Assembly (NCBI GenBank): GCA_007117255.1
Contig: SKGU01000128.1
Span: forward strand, 1 to 32,236
Length of the DNA stretch: 32,236 bases
Direction of reading: 5' to 3'
DNA from: Natronohydrobacter sp.
GTDB taxonomy: Bacteria; Pseudomonadota; Alphaproteobacteria; Rhodobacterales; Rhodobacteraceae
The translations under genes and the position numbers were made by a program. The notes below the pieces were generated by a model. The model was not told where the DNA came from, searched no databases, and saw only the letters and a program-made list of their open reading frames with translations. Every line of letters begins with the position of its first letter. The first letter of the stretch is position 1. Shown here in pieces: positions 25,595 through 32,236 of the stretch.

Positions 25595-26638
25595 CTATCC
25601 ACTTTCCTGAGGCACCGCTGGCCCGGTAGAGGCTCCGACCACAAGCGAGGTTTCCATCAATTCGGTCAACGGGGCTGAGGCCGGGGCCTCGACCAATCGC
25701 AGCAACATGCTGGCCGCGCGCCGCCCGGCTTCGCGCACCGATGATTTCGTCGCGGTGAACATTGGGACATCCCCATCATTGGGCAGGTAGGACAGATCAT
25801 CGTCATGTGTAATGATCGACACATCACGCCCCAGTTTCAGCCCAAGATCGGACAAGCCACGGCGCAGACCGTAGGCGACAATCATGGACGAGGCCATGAA
25901 GGCTGTCGGCGGATCGGGCAATTTTCGCATTTCGATCAAGGCGCGATAACCGTAGGGCTCGGTCATTTCAGCCTGCCGCATCAGTGCGGGATCAACCGCA
26001 ATGCCTGCGTGCTCCAGCGCTTCAAGGTAGCCATTGCGCCTACGATTGGCGAAATCCATTTCCTCAAGACCATTGACCAGCGCAATCCTGCGATGTCCAA
26101 GATCGATCAGGAACTGGGCGGCGCGTCGGAATGAGCGTTGGTTGTTGATATCGAGCCAAGAATATGGCTGGTCGATATTGCTGGTGCGGCCATGAAACAT
26201 GAAAGGCACTTCAAGCTCGCCCAGTAGCGCCACGCGGCTGTCTTGCTGGCGCGGTCCGTGGACCATCACGCCATCAACCGCGCCGCGCGCGATCAGATCG
26301 CGGTAAGCCTGAGCTTCATCAGCATCGGGCACCACGCGCAGCACCATCTCATAGCCCGCGCGCGAATAGGTCTCGCCAGCGCCCGCGATGAAATCGGCAA
26401 AAACCGGATTGACGATTTCGTGGCTGGTTGAGACCGGGATCACATGACCAATGGCCTGCGCGCGCCCGGTGGCCAGGCTTTTGGCACGCGTATTCGGGCG
26501 ATAGTTGGCCCGTTCCGCGGCCTCTCTGACGCGCTTGCGCGTTGCGTCATTGACCTCTGGGAACCCGTTCAGAGCACGACTGACCGTCGTGGGTGACAGG
26601 CCCAGAGTCCCCGCAAGTTGTTTCAGTGTCACGCTCAT
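25595..26638 (-). CDS. aglR: LacI family transcriptional regulator (AglR-like)
   Basis: MSVTLKQLAGTLGLSPTTVSRALNGFPEVNDATRKRVREAAERANYRPNTRAKSLATGR; periplasmic-binding-like sensor; divergent from agl operon. ORF-track extension to 27055 is unlikely. Confidence 0.9.
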   Translation of the reverse strand: MSVTLKQLAGTLGLSPTTVSRALNGFPEVNDATRKRVREAAERANYRPNTRAKSLATGRAQAIGHVIPVSTSHEIVNPVFADFIAGAGETYSRAGYEMVLRVVPDADEAQAYRDLIARGAVDGVMVHGPRQQDSRVALLGELEVPFMFHGRTSNIDQPYSWLDINNQRSFRRAAQFLIDLGHRRIALVNGLEEMDFANRRRNGYLEALEHAGIAVDPALMRQAEMTEPYGYRALIEMRKLPDPPTAFMASSMIVAYGLRRGLSDLGLKLGRDVSIITHDDDLSYLPNDGDVPMFTATKSSVREAGRRAASMLLRLVEAPASAPLTELMETSLVVGASTGPAVPQESG

Positions 26639-26809
26639 CAGCAAAATCAAACCGTGTTGGATGGGCGCGATAATATGCAAAGTTCTTACCTGCTGAAAAG
26701 GCTTTTGTGATACCTTTGTTATGCTGCGCCTGCAAAAAGGCCCATTAAATTCATTGGCTTTGGGACAAAACAGATTGACAGAGTGCAGGCATTCCGCCAA
26801 CTTGAGGCA

Positions 26810-26825
26810 TCCAAAGCGGTTTGGA
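26810..26825. promoter_or_regulatory. Candidate LacI-family (AglR) operator
   Basis: TCCAAAgCGgTTTGGA: 16-bp palindrome with central CG, symmetric at 14/16 positions, 80 bp upstream of aglE and downstream of TTGACA (26775-26780). Confidence 0.6.
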
Positions 26826-26905
26826 AATGATTCCTGACAGCTGGGATGAGACGGGCGCAATCGCAAGAATTGCACATGACACGGGTCAACCTTGGGAGGA
26901 TGACA

Positions 26906-28258
26906 ATGAAAACGAGACTTTACGCAGGCGTGGCTACGCTTGCTTTGATGGCCGCGGGCGCAAGCGCGGATGAACTGATCATCGCGCCGGGCACCGAAGG
27001 GTTCAACTGGGACAGCTTCGATGCGTTCTCTGAAGCGCATGATTTCTCGGGGCAAAGTCTGAGCATCAATGGGACTTGGACCGGCCTCGATGCGGCGAAT
27101 TTGCGCCGTACGCTCGCTTATTTCGAAGCGGCGACCGGTGCGACTGTCAATTATTCGGGGTCTGAAAGTTTCGAGCAGGATATTGTGATCGCGGTGCAGG
27201 CAAATTCAGCGCCCGATGTTGCGGTGTTCCCGCAGCCAGGTCTGGCCGCTGACATGGCCGCACTGGGCGCGCTGTCGCCCTTGGGTCAGGACACTGCTGA
27301 CTGGATGGTCGAGAATTACGCCGCCGGTCAATCCTGGGTCGATCTGGGCAGTTTTCCCGGCGCAGACGGTGAAGAACAGATGTTCGGCTTCTTCTACAAG
27401 GTCGATGTGAAGTCTCTGGTCTGGTATGTGCCCGAAGCCTTTGAAGAGATGGGCTATGACATTCCCGAGACCATGGAAGAGCTGATCGCCCTGTCAGAGC
27501 AGATCGTCGAGGATGGTGGCGCGCCTTGGTGCATCGGTCTTGGGTCAGGGGCGGCGACAGGTTGGCCTGCGACCGACTGGGTCGAGGATATGATGCTGCG
27601 GCTGCATGAGCCTGAGCTTTATGATCAGTGGATCACGAATGAATTGCCGTTCAATTCGCCCGAAGTCGTCGAGGCGATCGAGATGTATGGCAAATTCGTG
27701 CGCACCGAAGGCTGGGCACAGGGCGGTCCCGAAGCGTCTGCCACGACGGATTTCCGTGACACGACGGCCGGTCTCTTTCAGATCCCGCCAGCCTGTTACA
27801 TGCATCGGCAGGCCTCCTTTATTCCGACCTTCTTTCCTGAAGGATCGGAATATGGGCTGGACTATGATTTCTTCTACTTCCCGGCTTTTGAGGATCGCGA
27901 TCTGGGCGAACCTGTCCTCGGGGCTGGAACGCAGTTTGCGATCCTGAATGACAGCGATTTGTCGCGTGCATTCATCGACTTCCTGAAGACCCCCATCGCG
28001 CATGAAGTCTGGATGGCGCAGTCGGGTTTCCTGACGCCGCATAATGGTGTGAACCTCGAAGTGTTCGGCGATGATGCGCTGCGGGCGATGAATGAAATCC
28101 TGCTCGATGCCACGACATTCCGCTTCGATGCGTCGGACGTCATGCCCGGCGAGATCGGTGCAGGCGCGTTCTGGACGGGCATGGTGGATTTCACCACGCA
28201 GGGTGATGCACAGGCCGCAGCAGACGCTATTCAAGCGCGCTGGGACGCGATGCGCTAA
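26906..28258 (+). CDS. aglE: Alpha-glucoside ABC transporter substrate-binding protein
   Basis: Signal peptide MKTRLYAGVATLALMAAGASA; DVAVFPQPGLAADMAALG, WYVPEAFEEMGYDIPETMEELIALSEQIV; RBS GGGAGGA; followed by two permeases and GH13. Confidence 0.9.
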   Translation: MKTRLYAGVATLALMAAGASADELIIAPGTEGFNWDSFDAFSEAHDFSGQSLSINGTWTGLDAANLRRTLAYFEAATGATVNYSGSESFEQDIVIAVQANSAPDVAVFPQPGLAADMAALGALSPLGQDTADWMVENYAAGQSWVDLGSFPGADGEEQMFGFFYKVDVKSLVWYVPEAFEEMGYDIPETMEELIALSEQIVEDGGAPWCIGLGSGAATGWPATDWVEDMMLRLHEPELYDQWITNELPFNSPEVVEAIEMYGKFVRTEGWAQGGPEASATTDFRDTTAGLFQIPPACYMHRQASFIPTFFPEGSEYGLDYDFFYFPAFEDRDLGEPVLGAGTQFAILNDSDLSRAFIDFLKTPIAHEVWMAQSGFLTPHNGVNLEVFGDDALRAMNEILLDATTFRFDASDVMPGEIGAGAFWTGMVDFTTQGDAQAAADAIQARWDAMR

Positions 28259-28268
28259 CTTGACTTGC

Positions 28269-28299
28269 TTGAAAGGGCCGCCATGCGCGGCCCTTTCAA
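28269..28299 (+). repeat. Intercistronic stem-loop between aglE and aglF
   Basis: TTGAAAGGGCCGC-CATGC-GCGGCCCTTTCAA: 13-bp perfect stem, 5-nt loop, 10 nt after the aglE stop. Confidence 0.85.
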
Positions 28300-28385
28300 C
28301 ACATGAATTCCGCGCCAAACAGAGCCAGACAGGACCGCAGCTTGACCCCGGAGGAGGGGGGGCTTGTTGGTCGGGGAGGGGAAGA

Positions 28386-29363
28386 ATGTCACCAGTCCTT
28401 CAGGGTATCTTGACCATCATCATCGGTGTCGGTGGATGTGTCGGATACTTTTATTTCTCGAATATCATCCTCGACAAGGTGATCTTTCCAGCGAAGGGGC
28501 CGCAAGCAGGGCGCAATATCAACCGGGCCAATCAGGTTCGTCCTTGGTTGTTCCTGTTTCCGGCCATGTTCGCACTGGGCCTGTATCTGGCCTACCCCGT
28601 GGTTGGGTCGTTCTGGCGCTCTCTGTTTGACCGGTCCGGGGCCAATTTCATCGGGCTTGGCAATTACTTTGACCTTTTCGCGGAAAGTACCTTTCGCACA
28701 GCCGTATTCAATAATCTTCTATGGGTGCTGTTCGTGCCAGCAGCAGCGACATTCTTTGGCCTGCTGGTCGCACAACTGACCGACCGGTTGAGCTGGGGGA
28801 ATATCGCCAAATCTCTGATCTTCATGCCGATGGCGATCAGTTTCGTGGGGGCTTCGCTGATCTGGCGCTTCGTCTACTCGCCCAACCCAGATATCGGCAT
28901 AATCAATTCGATCCGCGACAGCATGGGCATGGCATCGCTTGATCCGCTTCAGATACAGTTCTGGAACAACTTTTTCCTGATGTTCATCCTGGTCTGGATT
29001 CAGACAGGCTTTGCCATGGTGATCCTGTCTGCGGCTTTGCGTGGCATCCCGGAAGAAACCATCGAGGCCGCAATCATCGACGGGGCAAATCCGTTTCAGG
29101 TGTTCTTTAAGATCAAGGTGCCGCAGATCATGGGCACGATCGTGGTGGTCTGGACCACGATCACGATCCTTGTGCTGAAGGTGTTCGATATTGTCTACAC
29201 CATGACCGGCGGCAATTTCGGTACGCATATCCTGCCAAGCTACATGATGACCTACATGTTCCGCGATGATGGGCGGGCGACGGCAGTGGCCTTTGTCATC
29301 ATGATCCTTGTTCTGCCGGTGATGATCTCGAATATCCGGCAGGCCCGGAAAGAAATGCGCTGA
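28386..29363 (+). CDS. aglF: Alpha-glucoside ABC transporter permease
   Basis: MSPVLQGILTIIIGVGGCVGYFYF..; EAA loop PEETIEAAIIDGANPFQVFFKIKVPQI. Start 28386 rather than 28092. Confidence 0.92.
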   Translation: MSPVLQGILTIIIGVGGCVGYFYFSNIILDKVIFPAKGPQAGRNINRANQVRPWLFLFPAMFALGLYLAYPVVGSFWRSLFDRSGANFIGLGNYFDLFAESTFRTAVFNNLLWVLFVPAAATFFGLLVAQLTDRLSWGNIAKSLIFMPMAISFVGASLIWRFVYSPNPDIGIINSIRDSMGMASLDPLQIQFWNNFFLMFILVWIQTGFAMVILSAALRGIPEETIEAAIIDGANPFQVFFKIKVPQIMGTIVVVWTTITILVLKVFDIVYTMTGGNFGTHILPSYMMTYMFRDDGRATAVAFVIMILVLPVMISNIRQARKEMR

Positions 29364-29376
29364 GGGAGGGTGAGAC

Positions 29377-30528
29377 ATGGATAATATCGCTGGACAAAAC
29401 TCAGGCAGCAAGCTCGCCGTCAATATCACAGTCCTCATTCTGGTTCTGCTGTGGCTCTTGCCGACAATCGGGCTGTTTGTGTCATCCTTCCGTGACCGGG
29501 ACCAGATTTCCAATTCAGGCTGGTGGCAGGCCCCGCTTGCGGTGGATCTGAACTTCCGCACCCGTGTCGCAGCGGATAACCCGCGTGAAGAGAACGGTGT
29601 TTTCGTGCTGGAGGGCAATGTCTTTGCCGACCCGGCGCTGGCGTCGAGTTTTCCCGAAGGGACAGGGACCGTTTCCGCCTATGGCACGCGTGCGGTTGCG
29701 CCCGGTGAGTTCCCGGCAGGAGAGGTGTCTGAGCTGCGCAGCGGCGGCACGATTGTCGTCGAACGTGATGGCAGTTATCGTATCGAAAGTGCGGAAGCGC
29801 TGGATCGTGGCCCGACGCTTTATTTTGAGGCGCGCACACCTCCGAAATTCACGCTGAACAACTACCGAACTGTTCTCTTCGCAGACGGGATGGACCGCGC
29901 TTTCATCAATACGCTGACAGTGACCATTCCGGCCACGATCATTCCTATTCTGATTGCGGCTTTCGCGGCCTATGCGCTGGCTTGGATGGATTTCCCCGGT
30001 CGTGGCCTGTTGATCGCTGCTGTGGTGGGGCTGCTCGTGGTGCCCTTGCAGCTTGCCCTTGTGCCGCTTCTGAAACTGCATACCGAAATCGGCATCGGGC
30101 AGAGTTTCCTCGGCATATGGCTTGCGCATACGGGATTCGGCTTGCCACTGGCGGTCTATCTCTTGCGAAATTACATGGTGGGATTGCCGCGCGATATCAT
30201 CGAAAGCGCCAAGGTAGATGGCGCAACGGATTTCCAGATATTCGTGCGCATCATCCTGCCGCTCAGCTTTCCGGCACTGGCGTCATTCGCGATTTTCCAG
30301 TTCCTGTGGACATGGAACGATCTGCTGGTGGCCAAGGTTTTCTTACCATCCGGTGCAGAATCTCAGGTCATGACGGTCAAGATCGCCGATGATCTGCTTG
30401 GTTCTCGCGGGGGCGATTGGGGCATCCTTGCGACTGCGGCCTTCGTGTCCATCGCTGTGCCGCTTTTGGTCTTCTTCACAATGCAACGCTACCTGGTGCG
30501 CGGCCTGCTGGCTGGCTCCGTCAAATAA
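29377..30528 (+). CDS. aglG: Alpha-glucoside ABC transporter permease
   Basis: EAA loop LPRDIIESAKVDGATDFQIFVRIILPLSFPAL; ~120-aa extracytoplasmic insertion after TM1. Confidence 0.92.
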   Translation: MDNIAGQNSGSKLAVNITVLILVLLWLLPTIGLFVSSFRDRDQISNSGWWQAPLAVDLNFRTRVAADNPREENGVFVLEGNVFADPALASSFPEGTGTVSAYGTRAVAPGEFPAGEVSELRSGGTIVVERDGSYRIESAEALDRGPTLYFEARTPPKFTLNNYRTVLFADGMDRAFINTLTVTIPATIIPILIAAFAAYALAWMDFPGRGLLIAAVVGLLVVPLQLALVPLLKLHTEIGIGQSFLGIWLAHTGFGLPLAVYLLRNYMVGLPRDIIESAKVDGATDFQIFVRIILPLSFPALASFAIFQFLWTWNDLLVAKVFLPSGAESQVMTVKIADDLLGSRGGDWGILATAAFVSIAVPLLVFFTMQRYLVRGLLAGSVK

Positions 30529-30539
30529 GGACAAGACAC

Positions 30540-32192
30540 GTGACTGCTCAAACTTTGTTGCAGCCCGATCACGGGCTGGAGCTTCACCCCGACTGGTGGC
30601 GCGGTGCGGTAATCTATCAGATTTACCCCCGCAGCTATCAGGACAGCAATGGCGATGGTATCGGCGATCTGCGTGGGATCGTGGAACGTCTGCCTTATAT
30701 CGCCTCGCTTGGGGTCGATGTGATCTGGATAAGCCCGTTCTTCACCTCACCGATGAAGGATTTCGGCTATGACGTGTCGGATTACTGCGATGTTGATCCA
30801 ATGTTCGGCACGCTGTCCGATTTCGACGCGCTGGTGGCCACGGCGCATAAGCTGGGCATCAAGGTGCTGATCGATCTGGTGCTGTCGCATTCGTCAGACC
30901 AGCACCCCTGGTTTGTTGAGAGCCGCGGCAGCCGCGACAATGCGCGCGCGAACTGGTATGTCTGGGCTGACCCAAAGCCTGATGGAACGCCGCCGAACAA
31001 CTGGCTGTCGATATTTGGCGGGTCTGCTTGGGCCTGGGATTCGACACGCTTGCAGTATTTCCTGCACAACTTTCTTGCGTCGCAGCCCGATCTGAACTTC
31101 CACGAACCACAAGTGCAAGACGCGCTGCTGGACGTCGCAAAATTCTGGCTTGACCGGGGCGTGAATGGTTTCCGGCTCGATACGATCAATTTCTATGTTC
31201 ATGACGCAGAGCTGCGCGACAATCCCGCATTGCCGCCAGAGAAGCGAAACGCCAATATCGCGCCTGCCGTAAACCCATATAACCATCAGGAACATCTTTA
31301 CGACAAGAACCGCCCGGAGAATCTGGAGTTCTTGCGCCGTTTCCGGGCGCTGCTAAATGATTACGACGCGGCGGCGGTGGGTGAAGTCGGGGACGCACAG
31401 CGCGGGCTGGAAATCCTTGGCGAATACACATCCGGTGGTGACAAGGTGCAGATGTGCTACGCCTTCGAGTTTTTGTCGCCGGAAGCTCCGACGGCACAGC
31501 GCTTTGCGTCTGTTATCCACCAATTTGAAGCTGCGGCACCAGATGGTTGGGCTTGCTGGGCGTTTTCAAACCATGACGTTATGCGGCATGTCTCGCGCTG
31601 GGATTTGACGCCAGCGGCCGCCCGCTGTTATGCGACGCTGCTTTTGTGTCTGCGCGGATCGGTCTGTCTGTATCAGGGCGAAGAACTGGGTCTGCAAGAG
31701 GCAGAGTTGCGCTTCGAAGACCTGCAAGACCCCTATGGCATTCAGTTCTGGCCAGAGTTCAAGGGCCGCGACGGATGCCGGACGCCAATGGTCTGGACGT
31801 CGGATAATCAAAATGGTGGGTTCTCACAGGGCCACCCATGGCTTCCGGTCGCCCGTGAACATCTGCACTTGTCGGTTGATGCGCAGGAACGCGCGCCGGA
31901 TGCATTGCTGCATCACTACCGCCGGGCCATCGCGTTCCGTCATGCCCATCGCGCGCTTGTGCAGGGTGATATGCATGAGATGAAAACAGAGGGTGACGTT
32001 CTGTCCTTCCAGCGCGAGGCTGCGGGCGAAACGCTGTTCTGTGCCTTCAATCTTAGCCATGAGCCAGCAACCCTGACATTGCCACAGGGCAACTGGGTTG
32101 CTGTTGGGCAGGACTTGAACAGTTCCGGTCCGGGGGAGGACGGGAAAGTACATCTGGGACCATGGCAGCCCTGCCTGGTCGTCAAACGATAA
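30540..32192 (+). CDS. aglA: GH13 alpha-glucosidase
   Basis: GTG start; WWRGAVIYQIYPRSYQDSNGDGIGDLRGI, GVNGFRLDTINFY, AVGEVGD, ALFSNHD-type region AFSNHDVMRH. Confidence 0.93.
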   Translation: MTAQTLLQPDHGLELHPDWWRGAVIYQIYPRSYQDSNGDGIGDLRGIVERLPYIASLGVDVIWISPFFTSPMKDFGYDVSDYCDVDPMFGTLSDFDALVATAHKLGIKVLIDLVLSHSSDQHPWFVESRGSRDNARANWYVWADPKPDGTPPNNWLSIFGGSAWAWDSTRLQYFLHNFLASQPDLNFHEPQVQDALLDVAKFWLDRGVNGFRLDTINFYVHDAELRDNPALPPEKRNANIAPAVNPYNHQEHLYDKNRPENLEFLRRFRALLNDYDAAAVGEVGDAQRGLEILGEYTSGGDKVQMCYAFEFLSPEAPTAQRFASVIHQFEAAAPDGWACWAFSNHDVMRHVSRWDLTPAAARCYATLLLCLRGSVCLYQGEELGLQEAELRFEDLQDPYGIQFWPEFKGRDGCRTPMVWTSDNQNGGFSQGHPWLPVAREHLHLSVDAQERAPDALLHHYRRAIAFRHAHRALVQGDMHEMKTEGDVLSFQREAAGETLFCAFNLSHEPATLTLPQGNWVAVGQDLNSSGPGEDGKVHLGPWQPCLVVKR

Positions 32193-32213
32193 ACACAAAG
32201 GGGAGGAGACATC

Positions 32214-32236
32214 ATGGCCGATCTGAAGCTCAAGGA
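32214..32236 (+). CDS. aglK: Start of truncated CDS, probably alpha-glucoside ABC transporter ATP-binding protein
   Basis: ATGGCCGATCTGAAGCTCAAGGA (MADLKLK...) after GGGGAGGAGAC RBS; position in agl operon. Truncated by the window end. Confidence 0.6.

Noticed and set aside
26639-27055. N-terminal extension of the LacI-family ORF
   Set aside because: The HTH starts precisely at MSVTLKQLAGTLGLSPTTVSRAL (26638); the upstream frame covers the aglR-aglE promoter region and the aglE start.
28719-29618. 299-aa (-) ORF antisense to aglF/aglG
   Set aside because: His/Asp-rich antisense translation of permease genes; no support.
1-32236. CRISPR arrays, transposases, phage or integron elements
   Set aside because: No regularly spaced direct repeats, IS ends, integrase or phage genes were seen; the window is mostly housekeeping and metabolic operons.

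Overview
32.2-kb window of a GC-rich alphaproteobacterial chromosome, probably Rhodobacteraceae-like judging by gene content (gapR, rpoZ-rsh, mcd-like, aglEFGAK). Left to right: (-) methylsuccinyl-CoA dehydrogenase-like acyl-CoA dehydrogenase; (-) KpsT/KpsE-type capsule export pair without an adjacent KpsM; divergent DUF882 / L,D-transpeptidase pair; ACP + ketosynthase pair resembling NodF/NodE; HpaR-like MarR regulator; (-) four-gene Mn/Zn/Fe-type metal ABC operon whose two permeases carry C-terminal winged-helix-like tails, with a Fur/Mur-type palindrome upstream; gapR; a sulfotransferase-like protein; tRNA-Thr(TGT); NYN-domain protein; folK-rpoZ-rsh-DUF2062-pdxJ-acpS; a compact VPEID-CTERM / exosortase E-protease locus; recO; Pr6Pr membrane protein; glk; LacI regulator; and an aglEFGAK alpha-glucoside operon (aglK truncated at the window end). 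The most interesting element is a 55-aa ORF (21098-21265, +), missing from the supplied ORF track because that track lists nothing under 60 aa. It encodes a near-minimal VPEID-CTERM substrate (MWSFLNSFWSRGDGTTTNVSSVPEIDASTGLLAMAALGAAVLFAWERRRRLAKKA). It faces, convergently, a 544-aa exosortase-CPBP protease fusion, and a strong hairpin lies between them. An in-frame stop one codon upstream of its ATG rules out a longer N-terminal signal peptide. The enzyme family is already named; the tiny leaderless substrate and its processing are the parts worth study. All functional calls are from reading the sequence and family knowledge; no database searches were run.
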